Assembly (NCBI GenBank): GCA_963715045.1
Contig: CAVQRC010000001.1
Location: forward strand, 304,105-368,104
Source: CAVQRC01 sp963715045
Lineage (GTDB): Bacteria > Planctomycetota > Planctomycetia > Pirellulales > Lacipirellulaceae
DNA: 64,000 bases
Reading direction: 5' to 3'
Within the stretch, counting starts at the first letter, position 1, and the number at the start of each line of letters is the position of its first letter. Positions 54,927 through 63,411 of the stretch are shown piece by piece. The notes under the pieces are model-generated. The model saw nothing but the letters and a program-made list of their open reading frames with translations, did no database searches and had not been told where the DNA came from. A program made the translations under genes and the position numbers.

Positions 54927-55213
54927 ATGAACGGCCTTCAGAAGCACCCGGACCACACGCGCCGCATCGGCCGCCCGGTTCGCGGCTGGCTGCCGTGGTT
55001 CGCGGTCGGGTTCGTGGGGATCGTTGCCGGCGACTTGCCGCGAGGGAACGCCCACGAGGAAACGTCGCTGCCCGTGCTGCAACGCGTGGCCGAGGTCCCC
55101 GTTGCTGCGGAGCTCCACCGGGTCCTGCCGGACGGCGAGTTGGAGTTCACCACCACGGACGAAGAGACGATCCAGCTGATACCCCAAAGAACTGTTCGCT
55201 GGGGAGTGCGCGG
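54927..55213 (+). CDS. NPCBM-domain exported protein, N-terminal part (frame break in a G5 run)
   Basis: Hydrophobic N-terminus (GWLPWFAVGFVGIVAGDL), then PVAAELHRVLPDGELEFTTT and TVRWG, resembling the opening of planctomycete proteins whose next region reads xVRWG then a beta-strand LxxGG. At the five-G run 55212-55216 the frame shifts by one base. The unshifted frame ends at 55259. The continuation is the next entry. Confidence 0.7.
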
Positions 55214-56239
55214 GGGACCGCCAGCCATCCATTTGCCATCACCACCGGCGGAGGACTGATCACCCTTTCCGAAATAGCCGATCCGATGGTTGAGTTCGGG
55301 GACGCATTCGCCACGCTGGCCACGCTTTCCGCAGGCCGGGTAGAACTCGATCGCAACCGGGTCCGCGGACTGGTTTTCGCACCCCCGTCCGATCCGTTCG
55401 CCTGCGATCGGTTACTCGACGAAGTTCGCGAGGTGGACGCCGACCATGACACCGTGCGGCTCCGCAACGGCGATCTGCTCACGGGAGCCGTCGAGCGGAT
55501 TGGCGATCGTCAGCTGCATCTCGAAGTCGATGGACGTCCCCTGACAATCGATCTCGAACGTATCGCACTGGTCATCTTCAACGCTCGTCTCGCCTCGGGT
55601 GAAGGTCCTCTCGCAGCGGCAATGGCGGTCGGACTTGCGGACGGATCCATCCTGGGTTGCCGCAGTCTGCAGCCGGTCGGCCCGCGAGTTCGACTCGAAC
55701 TGGCCGGTGGCAGCGAAGCGGTAGCCGTCGAGTACCTGGAAGTCCCCCTCGCCCAGATCGTCTATCTGCAGTCCGCCGCCCGGCTGTGCGACTACCTGTC
55801 GAGTTTGAGTCCGGTCGCTTTTCGCCATGTCCCGTACCTCGCTCTCGAGTGGCCCTGGCGACAGAACCGCAGCGTGATCGGCACCCGACTGCGAACCGCC
55901 GACGGTGGAATCTACCTGCGGGGGCTCGGAGTCCACTCGGCCTGTCGCATCGCCTACCGCGTTCCCGCTGCGGCCCGTCGCTTTCGGGCGACGGTCGCCC
56001 TCGACGCCTCGGCTGGCCGGCGGGGAAGTGTCGTGTTTCGCGTCCTCCTGGCCACCGGAGGCCAATGGCAGGAGGCGTTTCGCAGCCCCATCATCCGCGG
56101 CGGCGATCGGCCGCTGGATGTAGACGTCGATCTCGCTGGCAGCACGGGCGTCGCGCTGGCAGTCGACCACGCCGACTTTGGCGACGAACTCGATCGGGCC
56201 AACTGGCTCGATGCCCGCTTCGAGCGGGATCCGCAGTGA
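55214..56239 (+). CDS. NPCBM-domain exported protein, C-terminal part
   Basis: Begins HPFAITTGGGLITLSE shortly after the shift. It has repeated beta segments (RNGDLLTGAVERIGDRQLHLEVDG) and a C-terminal NPCBM-like jelly-roll: RTADGGIYLRGLGVHSACRIAYRVP, then VALDASAGRRGSVVFRVL. The NPCBM domain is a carbohydrate-binding module. With the upstream part the protein is about 437 aa, probably secreted or surface-bound. Confidence 0.8.
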   Translation, partial: GTASHPFAITTGGGLITLSEIADPMVEFGDAFATLATLSAGRVELDRNRVRGLVFAPPSDPFACDRLLDEVREVDADHDTVRLRNGDLLTGAVERIGDRQLHLEVDGRPLTIDLERIALVIFNARLASGEGPLAAAMAVGLADGSILGCRSLQPVGPRVRLELAGGSEAVAVEYLEVPLAQIVYLQSAARLCDYLSSLSPVAFRHVPYLALEWPWRQNRSVIGTRLRTADGGIYLRGLGVHSACRIAYRVPAAARRFRATVALDASAGRRGSVVFRVLLATGGQWQEAFRSPIIRGGDRPLDVDVDLAGSTGVALAVDHADFGDELDRANWLDARFERDPQ

Positions 56240-56288
56240 GCTCGGGATTCTCTTGCATCGTGCCGGCACTTGAAGTCACAATCGGTGG

Positions 56289-57701
56289 ATGTTTCACATC
56301 CAGCCTCGGCAGACGGCCGACTTGCCGCCCCGCACCAAGTCCTTCTGGCAGATGACGGGCCCTTCGGCCGTGCTCGTCGGACTGTCGATCGGGGCCGGCG
56401 AGATCATCATCTGGCCCACCATTACGGCCAGGTATGGGGCCGGCATGCTGTGGGCCGCCGCCCTCGGTGTGATCCTGCAATTGATCGTCAACATCGAGAT
56501 CGGTCGCTGGACCATCGCCACCGGCGAGACGCCCTACACGGCCTTCAGTCGCGTGTGGGGTGCGTTCGCCATCTTGTTCGTCCTGTTCAACTTCTTCGGC
56601 TGGTATTTCCCCGGCTGGGCCCAGGCTTCCGGTGCCGCCCTCAAAGCGCTCGTTACCCAGGATCCCGATCACGGTTCACCGACCTGGCTGTGGACGCTGA
56701 TCACGTTCGCCGGCGTGGCCGCCGTACTGTTCGGCCCGAAGTTCGTGTACGCCGCCGTGGAAAAGTTCGTAATGGTCCTCGTGTTCACGATCACGGTCGG
56801 ACTGATCTATATCGCGCTACGCGTGGGAACCTGGGATCTGGTCAAGGAACTCTTCGGCGGGATCCTCAATGTGGGGTACAAGCACGAGGACATGCCGACC
56901 CGGGAACTCTTCAGTGCGCTCGTGTTCGCCGGGGCCGGCGGCACTTCGAATCTGTTCTATGCGTTCTATTTGCGGGACAAGCAACTCGGCATGGGGTCGC
57001 GGATTCCCGTGATCGTCAATCCGTTCCGGGGAGAGGAGCAGGCCGAGCAGGGCGTCGGCTTCCTGTACCCCGAAACGTCGGCGAATCAGGCCAACTTTCG
57101 CTCGTGGATGCGGTACATTCGCTGCGATCAAGTCGTGTTCTTCTGGATCTTGAACACGCTCACGATGTTCCTGTTCATCTTCGGATCGCTGGCCGTGCTG
57201 CACCCCCAGGGCATCATCCCCGAGAAGGGTCGGTTGATCTGGGACGAAGCGTTGATCCTGGCCCACAGCCTGGGTCCGGCGGGACGGTACCTGTTCCTGA
57301 TCATCGGCGTGGCCACGTTGTTCTCGACGCAGGTGACGCTGGTCGACGGCGTGTCGCGAAGCATGGCCGATATCTTTCACACGACGTTCGGCTGGGCGCG
57401 GCGGTGGACGACCTCGCAGTGGTATGTCGGGGCCGCGATCTTCATGATGCTGTTCGGCGTGGCCGTGACTGTCGTGCTCGAATACACCGAAGGGATGAAG
57501 GACCTGGGCGTCCTGTTCACGGCGGCCTACATCGGCGGCTTCGCGATGGCCGTGTACACGCCGATGCTGATCTACATCAACTGCCGCCACCTGCCGGTCT
57601 CCGCTCGACCGGGCGTGTTGAGCATCCTCGCCATGGTGATTGCGGCCGCCATCTACGTCGGCTTTGCCGTAATGTCCCTGTGGGGGCAATTCATCGGATA
57701 G
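56289..57701 (+). CDS. Nramp-superfamily-like membrane transporter with altered metal site
   Basis: A 470-aa protein with about 11-12 helices and the Nramp-like opening GLSIGAGEIIIWPTITARYGAGMLW. The metal-binding DPGN of helix 1 is replaced by GAGE, and the helix 6 MPH is replaced by AGAGGT in FAGAGGTSNLFYAF. The substrate is therefore unlikely to be a classical Mn/Fe Nramp substrate. Neighbours give no clue. It is probably intact. Confidence 0.82.
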   Translation: MFHIQPRQTADLPPRTKSFWQMTGPSAVLVGLSIGAGEIIIWPTITARYGAGMLWAAALGVILQLIVNIEIGRWTIATGETPYTAFSRVWGAFAILFVLFNFFGWYFPGWAQASGAALKALVTQDPDHGSPTWLWTLITFAGVAAVLFGPKFVYAAVEKFVMVLVFTITVGLIYIALRVGTWDLVKELFGGILNVGYKHEDMPTRELFSALVFAGAGGTSNLFYAFYLRDKQLGMGSRIPVIVNPFRGEEQAEQGVGFLYPETSANQANFRSWMRYIRCDQVVFFWILNTLTMFLFIFGSLAVLHPQGIIPEKGRLIWDEALILAHSLGPAGRYLFLIIGVATLFSTQVTLVDGVSRSMADIFHTTFGWARRWTTSQWYVGAAIFMMLFGVAVTVVLEYTEGMKDLGVLFTAAYIGGFAMAVYTPMLIYINCRHLPVSARPGVLSILAMVIAAAIYVGFAVMSLWGQFIG

Positions 57702-57838
57702 CCGGGCCCAGGCCGCGCCAATGACTACTGAAATGACCAGGGAATACCTGAAGAAGAATTCGAACACGCAGTTCTTTCTGCCAGGATCCGCTGCCCACTC
57801 AACGCCTGGGCCGCAGAGTGTCGAGTTCAGCGAGGACT

Positions 57839-58260
57839 TCATCCTGGATCGCCGCTCGAGCGAAGGCTTCTGCGTGATCCTGACTGGTGGGCATCTGCGA
57901 ACGCGATCGGTCCGTCGCACGCGGGCTTGATCGATCTGCGAATTCTACAGGCTGTGCCGGCACCAGAGCCGGCTGACTGGGCTCCATACTCACGTTGCCA
58001 GATCAACAAGTCATCGCCATTGACGAGTCCATCCCCGTTGGCGTCGCCATCGCTGGTGGTTGCATCTCCGGCAAACAGGTTGAAACCGGCTTGCCAGAGG
58101 AGGAAGTCGCCCCCATCCACGTCGTCGTCGAAGTCAAAGTCTGCCCTGAGTGGCTGAGCTTCAAAGGCCCCGATGTCGATACGGTCGCCATAGACCCGCG
58201 TGCGGCGATGACGCGAGCGGGCCACGGGAATGACGACGGCAGGCTCGATCCCGGTCACTG
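57839..58260 (-). pseudogene. Remnant of a dockerin-type exoprotein C-terminus
   Basis: The minus strand encodes VYGDRIDIGAFEAQPL (typical end of planctomycete right-handed beta-helix/LEPR-type exoproteins), then FDFDDDVDGGDFLLWQAGFN and DANGDGLVNGDDLLIWQRE, a dockerin/type-I calcium-repeat domain. No start is available. The upstream side runs into the stop of the phosphoglycerate mutase gene, so the N-terminal bulk of the protein is missing. After the dockerin unit the frame degrades into Arg/Ser-rich sequence. Confidence 0.7.
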
Positions 58261-58263
58261 CTG

Positions 58264-59463
58264 TCAGGCCCCGAATTTGCCCAGGCGATCGGCGTTCGCC
58301 AGGGCCAGCGTCATCAGGTGTTTGGCTTCGAACATGCCCAGTCCACCGCGAAGACATTCCGCTTCGCCGAACGCCTGACACGGATCGGTGCGGCACTTGT
58401 CGGCCACCAGCAGCGTCGGCACGGGATGCCAGCTGTGGGCCGCATGGACGGCCGGGGTGCTGTGATCGCCGGTCACGATCAAGACATCCGGTTTGAGGGC
58501 CTCGATCCGCGGCATGATTGCGTCGCAATCCTCGGTGCGGGCGACCTTGGCGGCGAAGTCACCGTCTTCGCCTGTGCTGTCGGTGTACTTGTAGTGGATG
58601 AAGAAGAAGTCGTAGTCCTGCCAATTCTGCTCCAGGAGATCGATCTCTTCGTCGAGTGTCTTGGGTTCGCCGACAATCGTCATACCGACCAGTCGCGCGA
58701 GGCCCTTGTACATGGGGTACACGGCGATGGCGGCTGCATTCAGGCCGTACACTTCTTCGTAGCTCGGCAGGTCGGGTCGCACGGCGAAGCCCCGCATCGT
58801 CAAGCAATTCGCGTGCGGCTGGTCGGCGAGCAGCTTGCGGGCCTGGGCCACGAACTCTTTGGCGATGGCGGCCGTCTTGTGGCTTGCCTCGTCGCCAGCG
58901 ACCGGGTCGAGCGGGGGTACGCCGGTCTGCTGCGGATCGGTGTCGTCCACATTTCCGCCCAAGCCCTCACCGCGAAACACGACCACGAAGCGATGTTCTT
59001 TCACGGGTTCCACGAAGATCTCGATGCCGTCGATCGAAACTTCGCGTAGTTTTCGGGCGAGCGGCGCACTCTCTTCGGTCGGGATGCGACCAGCCCGGCG
59101 GTCGGCGATGTTTCCCGCGGCATCGAGCGTGCAGAAGTTGCAGCGTATGGCCACGTCGTTGGCGGCGAGGTGGAAACCGATTCCGGTGGCTTCGAGTGCT
59201 CCGCGACCAATTCGATACTGGAGTGGATCGTAGCCGAACAGCCCCAGGTGTCCCGGACCACTTCCCGGCGCGATGCCCGGCGCGACCGGGATGCTGCTGC
59301 CGCAGATGCCCCGCTTCGCCAGCCGGTCGAGATGCGGCGTACGGGCGGTCTCCAACTCGGTCTTGCCGCCCGGTTCCTGGGGCAATCCGCCGAGTCCGTC
59401 GGCGACAAACAACACGATTTTGCGGTCGTTCTTGACGAAGAGTTCGCGGGTCAAGGAGTGCAT
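58264..59463 (-). CDS. apgM: 2,3-bisphosphoglycerate-independent phosphoglycerate mutase (ApgM, archaeal type)
   Basis: A 399-aa alkaline-phosphatase-superfamily enzyme that interconverts 3- and 2-phosphoglycerate: FVADGLGG (metal Asp), PGSGPGHLGLFGYDP (nucleophile serine region), TDSTGEDGDFAAKV and VTGDHSTPA. The length is standard. The start codon is preceded by a C-rich heptamer array, and its 3' end abuts a dockerin exoprotein remnant. Confidence 0.93.
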   Translation of the reverse strand: MHSLTRELFVKNDRKIVLFVADGLGGLPQEPGGKTELETARTPHLDRLAKRGICGSSIPVAPGIAPGSGPGHLGLFGYDPLQYRIGRGALEATGIGFHLAANDVAIRCNFCTLDAAGNIADRRAGRIPTEESAPLARKLREVSIDGIEIFVEPVKEHRFVVVFRGEGLGGNVDDTDPQQTGVPPLDPVAGDEASHKTAAIAKEFVAQARKLLADQPHANCLTMRGFAVRPDLPSYEEVYGLNAAAIAVYPMYKGLARLVGMTIVGEPKTLDEEIDLLEQNWQDYDFFFIHYKYTDSTGEDGDFAAKVARTEDCDAIMPRIEALKPDVLIVTGDHSTPAVHAAHSWHPVPTLLVADKCRTDPCQAFGEAECLRGGLGMFEAKHLMTLALANADRLGKFGA

Positions 59464-59498
59464 GGGTAGGGGTCAGGGGTCGGGGGTCGGGGTTCAGG
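59464..59498. repeat. Short tandem repeat, TGACCCC/CGACCCC heptamers
   Basis: Four heptamers, C-rich on the coding strand of apgM, starting at its start codon. Paired with the opposite-orientation array at 59552-59572. Confidence 0.9.
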
Positions 59499-59551
59499 AA
59501 ACAGGGCTGAATTCTAGCGTTGCGTGCCAGCCGATGGCACCCCGGGCGGCG

Positions 59552-59572
59552 ATCCCTGACCCCTGACCCCTC
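59552..59572. repeat. Short tandem repeat, TGACCCC heptamers (opposite orientation)
   Basis: Three copies, C-rich on plus, just downstream of the stop of the TraB-like gene. Together with 59464-59498 it can form an inverted pair. Confidence 0.88.
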
Positions 59573-59574
59573 AG

Positions 59575-60507
59575 CTAATTCAGCTTCCAGGCTTCGATCC
59601 ATACCTGCTCCGTTTTCCGCAGACCGAAGTCTTCGCCCAGGCGTCGCTCAAAGTCGGGCATGTGGGCGGCGCCGTAGAAGATGGCGATCTTCCGTCTGCC
59701 CAAGGCGAGTTGCTGCTGAAGGCCCCGCAGCGCTGCTTGATTTCGATCCACGACCAACATCGTGTGCAGCTTGCCGCCGAGTGCCTCATCGAGCGTGCCC
59801 GTCTCGGCGAATTGCCGAGCCAGCATCTGCTTCAGTCGCGGCGGATCCGAGAGCAGAGCGAACAACTCCTCAGGTGAGGAAATCTCCGCCATCTGTCCGC
59901 CAGCCTGCGGATTCTGTACCGCGAGGTTGCTCTGCCGGAGAACGTCGGCGAGGGTACTCAAGGCAACCGTGACCGCCGTCTCGCCGCGTGCTTCCATCTT
60001 GGCTTTGATCTGACCGGGAGTCAGGTCGGCGCGGACGAAGTGGGGACGCGTGTAGTCGATCCTCTCGAGTTGGGATTCGAGCTGCAACAGGTGGCGTGCG
60101 GCCGACTGGAGCAGAGCGACGGGATGGCCGGATTCGCCACCGCGTCCGCCCCGCGGAATCGTCGTTCCCTCTGGGGCCACAAGTTCGTACAGCACGGCGT
60201 CATAACGATCAAACAACTTGTTGAGCCGGGCGTAATAGCTGCGATCACCGATATGAACGGCCGCCACGAGGTCGACCGTCACGCCCCCGTCGACATCCGC
60301 CGCGTACCGGGTGACGGCCGTTTCGAGCGCTTCCCGGCGGCCGTTGACTTCCCGGATGCGGAGAAACCGGGTCGGCGTTTCCACCGCGACTGCAGGACTT
60401 TCGGCGACCGAATCGGATCCCAGGGCCGGGTGGTTGTCCTCCGCGAGGCTCCCACTAACCGTATTGGAGAGGGCGATTAACACGAGGGTCGGGCAGTGAA
60501 GATTCAT
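59575..60507 (-). CDS. TraB/GumN-like exported protein
   Basis: A 310-aa protein with a signal sequence (MNLHCPTLVLIALSNTVSGSLA). A DLVAAVHIGDRSYYARLN motif followed by DAVLYELVAPEGT, and GAAHMPDFERRL near the end, are the histidine/glutamate-bearing motifs of the TraB/PrgY/GumN (Tiki-like metalloprotease) superfamily. The start at 60507 is chosen over 60567 because it begins the signal peptide. Confidence 0.82.
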   Translation of the reverse strand: MNLHCPTLVLIALSNTVSGSLAEDNHPALGSDSVAESPAVAVETPTRFLRIREVNGRREALETAVTRYAADVDGGVTVDLVAAVHIGDRSYYARLNKLFDRYDAVLYELVAPEGTTIPRGGRGGESGHPVALLQSAARHLLQLESQLERIDYTRPHFVRADLTPGQIKAKMEARGETAVTVALSTLADVLRQSNLAVQNPQAGGQMAEISSPEELFALLSDPPRLKQMLARQFAETGTLDEALGGKLHTMLVVDRNQAALRGLQQQLALGRRKIAIFYGAAHMPDFERRLGEDFGLRKTEQVWIEAWKLN

Positions 60508-60629
60508 GAAATCTCGGAGGGTTGCAGGCAGGTTGCAGGTGGACTTTGGGTTGTAACCGCAGTGCACCTCTTGCCATTCGTACGCCAGGCCCCGATCTTG
60601 CGGCCAGCCGCGACGAAAACCCGAGTCTT

Positions 60630-60706
60630 AGAGCCGATCCCAAAACTGGTTTCCGCATCCGAATTCCCCGGCCGCGGGACGCGTTCACGGGCATTTTGGA
60701 ATAGGT
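60630..60706 (+). repeat. Dispersed ~70-bp intergenic repeat, copy 5 (most diverged)
   Basis: GAGCCGATCCCAAAACTGGT, then TTCCCCGGCCGCGGGACGCG, then GGCATTTTGGAA. It matches the core of copies 1-4 with more substitutions. It lies in the gap between the divergent TraB-like and UPF0173 genes. Confidence 0.55.
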
Positions 60707-60772
60707 ACTAAGATCCCAATTCCTCCGGCCGGCCCATTGTTTCACCGTCAAGAAACCGGCATCCTGTACTGG

Positions 60773-60813
60773 CCCCCGACCCCTGACCCCTGACCCCTGA
60801 CCCCTGATTCCCC
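60773..60813. repeat. Short tandem repeat, CGACCCC/TGACCCC heptamers
   Basis: Six heptamers ending at the start codon of the UPF0173 gene; no Shine-Dalgarno. Confidence 0.92.
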
Positions 60814-61506
60814 ATGGTCTCTCTCACCTGGCACGGTCACGCCACATTCTCCATCGCAGCCGGCCCGCACAATCTACTTGTCGATCCGTTCTTCGACGAC
60901 AATCCGGCCGCCTCGTTGAGCGCCGCCGACGTCGCGGCGACCGCCATCCTGATCACCCACGGCCATGCTGATCACGTTTCTGACGCAGCCGCCATCGCCC
61001 GGCGGACCGGCGCCACCGTGATCGCCAACTTCGAAATCGGAGAGTGGCTCAAAGGGCAGGGGGTCAACGCCGAGCAGGTCATTGGCATGAATCATGGCGG
61101 AGGAATTGATCAACCGTTCGGCAGAGCGACGATGACCATCGCGCACCACAGCTCGAGTCTGCCAGACGGCTCCTATGGTGGAAATCCAGGCGGCTACCTC
61201 CTGGAACTCGTCCGTGGTCCGCGGATTTATCTGGCCGGCGACACTTGCGTGTTTCTCGATATGAGTCGCATCGGTGCCAAAGGACTCGATCTGGCCGTGC
61301 TCCCGATCGGCGACTTGTTCACCATGGGCCCTGCCGAATCGATCGATGCCATCGGTCTGTTGAAGCCCAAACAGGTCGTTCCGTGTCACTACAACACCTG
61401 GCCACCGATCGAGCAGGACGTCGAGGCCTGGGCCGAACGCGTTCGGCAACACACGGCCGCCGAGCCGATCCCGCTCGCGCCGGGCGGCACGCATACGTTC
61501 GGCTAA
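60814..61506 (+). CDS. UPF0173 metal-dependent hydrolase (metallo-beta-lactamase fold)
   Basis: A 230-aa protein starting MVSLTWHGHATFSI, with THGHADHVSD (zinc motif HxHxDH), NHGGG, AGDTCVF (metal Asp) and VPCHYNTWP (last His). This matches the YtkL/UPF0173 family of standalone metallo-hydrolases. The substrate is unknown. It starts directly at a C-rich heptamer array with no Shine-Dalgarno. Confidence 0.92.
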   Translation: MVSLTWHGHATFSIAAGPHNLLVDPFFDDNPAASLSAADVAATAILITHGHADHVSDAAAIARRTGATVIANFEIGEWLKGQGVNAEQVIGMNHGGGIDQPFGRATMTIAHHSSSLPDGSYGGNPGGYLLELVRGPRIYLAGDTCVFLDMSRIGAKGLDLAVLPIGDLFTMGPAESIDAIGLLKPKQVVPCHYNTWPPIEQDVEAWAERVRQHTAAEPIPLAPGGTHTFG

Positions 61507-61546
61507 GCGGCTGGGACCTTGCTCGGCGGTGTGTGCTCGATAGAGG

Positions 61547-61637
61547 AACCACGAAATACACGAAATACACGAAAGCGGACCTGCTTTCACCAACCTCCGA
61601 TGCCCTTCTTTTCGTGTGTTTCGTGTATTTCGTGGTC
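61547..61637. repeat. Inverted repeat with ~27-bp arms
   Basis: Left arm ACCACGAAATACACGAAATA (continues), right arm ending TGTATTTCGTGGT, complementary with a single mismatch over 27 bp; loop about 35 bp. Arms are themselves tandem ACGAAATAC units. A partial third copy (CTTCGTGGTAGCC) follows. It lies between the UPF0173 and DUF6263-like genes. Confidence 0.88.
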
Positions 61638-61768
61638 TTCCATGGTCCTTCGTGGTAGCCACCTCTGGCCTCGAGGGCCGCTTTCCCAAACCTCCCCCAG
61701 CGGCAATAATCCTGCACCGGACGACCCCTCCTGATGCCCTCCCTTGGTTGCCTTTAAGGATCTCACTC

Positions 61769-62682
61769 ATGCGTGGTTTCCCCAGAGTCGTGCTGTTTCT
61801 CGTTTGTGCTGCCACCTTGACCGCGACGGCGGCGTTTGCCGGCGAAACGATCCGCTACAAATTCACGCCCGGTCAGAAACTGGACTACAAAATGGTCCAG
61901 GAGACGGAGCAGGTCGCGAGCCTTCCGGGCCAGACGATTACAACCATCATCAACCAAGACACGAACATGCAGTGGTTGATCGAAGAGGTGAATGAAGACG
62001 GTACCGCAATCATCAAGCAGTCGATCGACGGGATGCGGCTCGCGATGAAAGGGCCGATCGGCAGCTTCTCCTACGATTCGAATTCCGACGAGGAAGTGTC
62101 AGGCCCGGTCGCGAGCATGATCAAACCGATTCTCGACTCATTGAAGGGTGCGCAGTTCACGGTCACGATGTCGTCCCGTGGTGAGATCGAGAACATCGAG
62201 GTTCCGGATGGGGTGATTCAGGCGATGAAGAAGGTGCCCAATGCCCAGATGATGGGAGAGATGTTCAGCAAGGAAGGGTTTCAGAAAATGATGTCCACCG
62301 GTTCCCTCACCTTCCCGGAAGGCGAACTGACGGTCGGGGACGAGTGGAGTGCCTCGTTCGAAATGAAGAATCCGGCCCTGGGTGGAAAGCAGGCGATTGT
62401 GACCAAGTATCGCTATGCGGGTCAGGAGACGGTGGAGGGATCGAGCTACGACAAGTTTGACGTGTCGATCATGCTGGACTTCGGTGAAGGCAACGTCGCC
62501 GGTGGCAAGCTCAAGATCACCGAGCAGGAGTCCACCGGCACGATTCTCTTCGATCGCTCGGCCGGTCGCATGAAGAGTGCGGAGATCAACATGAACATGG
62601 ACATGGAAGTTTCTCCAGTTTCGGCAACACCATCACGTCGCAATTGAGACAGAAGGTCAAGGTGGACGTGAGCCCTAAATGA
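61769..62682 (+). CDS. Secreted DUF6263-like protein (frame break near 62615)
   Basis: Signal peptide (RVVLFLVCAATLTATAAFAGE), then an all-beta protein: GETIRYKFTPGQKLDYKM and MMSTGSLTFPEGELTVGDEWSASF. AAGGA lies 8 nt before the ATG at 61769. The frame as given stops at 62647 with SATPSRRN. A one-base shift near 62615 restores FGNTITSQLRQKVKVDVSPK to a stop at 62682, a more typical ending. The function is unknown. The stop at 62682 is immediately followed by an octamer repeat array. Confidence 0.78.
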
Positions 62683-62685
62683 GGG

Positions 62686-62818
62686 AGTGGGCGAATGGGC
62701 GAATGGGCGGATAGGCGAATGGGCGAATGGGCGAATAAGCGAATGGGCGAATAAGCGAATGGGCGGATGGGCGAATAAGCGAATGGGCGAATGGGCGAGT
62801 GGGCGAATAGGCAGATAG
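62686..62818. repeat. Short tandem repeat, GGGCGAAT octamers
   Basis: About sixteen degenerate octamers (GGGCGAAT, AAGCGAAT, GGGCGGAT variants) right after the DUF6263-like gene. It is roughly complementary in pattern to the following array, being the inverted counterpart of ATTACCCC. Confidence 0.93.
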
Positions 62819-62828
62819 GCAAGCCCAT

Positions 62829-62948
62829 TGCCCCGTACCCAGTACCCCATTACCCCATTACCCCATACCCCATTACCCCATTACCCCATTGCCCCATTGC
62901 CCCATTACCCCATCTGCCCATCTGCCCATTACCCCATCTGCCCATCTG
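62829..62948. repeat. Short tandem repeat, CCCCATTA octamers
   Basis: About fifteen degenerate octamers (CCCCATTA, CCCCATTG, GCCCATCT variants) at the 3' end of the minus-strand Rieske ferredoxin gene. It faces the GGGCGAAT array so that transcripts from both converging genes could fold. Confidence 0.93.
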
Positions 62949-63260
62949 CATCCGGGATTCTCACCTGGATCTCGTCGCCTTCCAGGACGACTTCGTACGC
63001 ATCGACCTTCAGTCGTGGATTGTCGCACCAGGTGCCGTCCAGGACCTTGAATCGCCAGGCGTGCCAGGGGCACATGACGATTCCCTCGTCGTCAACCGCA
63101 CGGCACTGAGTGAGGCCCCCATGTGCGGGCAGGTATCGTCGATCGCGTAGTACTGGCCTTCGTGCTTGAATACGGCGATCAGGCGATCTCCGACCTTGAA
63201 CGCCTCGCCGCGACCCTCTTCGATCGCACCGACCTTGGCCACCGTAACCAACTGCGCCAT
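62929..63260 (-). CDS. Small Rieske-type ferredoxin (NirD-like), frame break near 63108
   Basis: Starts MAQLVTVAKVGAIEEGRGEA at 63260, with GAGG 6 nt upstream. It has Rieske motifs CPHMG (first) and CPWHAWRF (second). Between them, near 63108 after GASLS, the frame shifts by one base into CRAVDDEGIVMCPWHAW. It ends in DGQMG, where the coding sequence runs into the octamer repeat and takes its stop there. Joined length is about 110 aa. It is likely a dioxygenase/nitrite-reductase-type ferredoxin subunit, without partner genes nearby. Confidence 0.82.
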
Positions 63261-63411
63261 AGAATTCCTCGCGACAAGGGGAACGCGTAGTATGGAGGGG
63301 AGATCCGGCCGCAACCTCGCCGCCCCGGTCGCAGCCGATGCTACAAGACCGACTGAAATGCGTAAAGTTAGCCGTTCCATGAGATCCTCGATGGCAACCG
63401 GGCGTAGGCTG

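Noticed and set aside
57721..57930. 69-aa plus-strand open frame after the Nramp-like gene
   Set aside because: No homology pattern, no ribosome site, and it runs antisense to the dockerin remnant.
61616..61768. Upstream extension of the DUF6263-like protein (residues FRVFRGLPWSF)
   Set aside because: This part is translated from the inverted-repeat element; a good ribosome site and signal peptide place the start at 61769.
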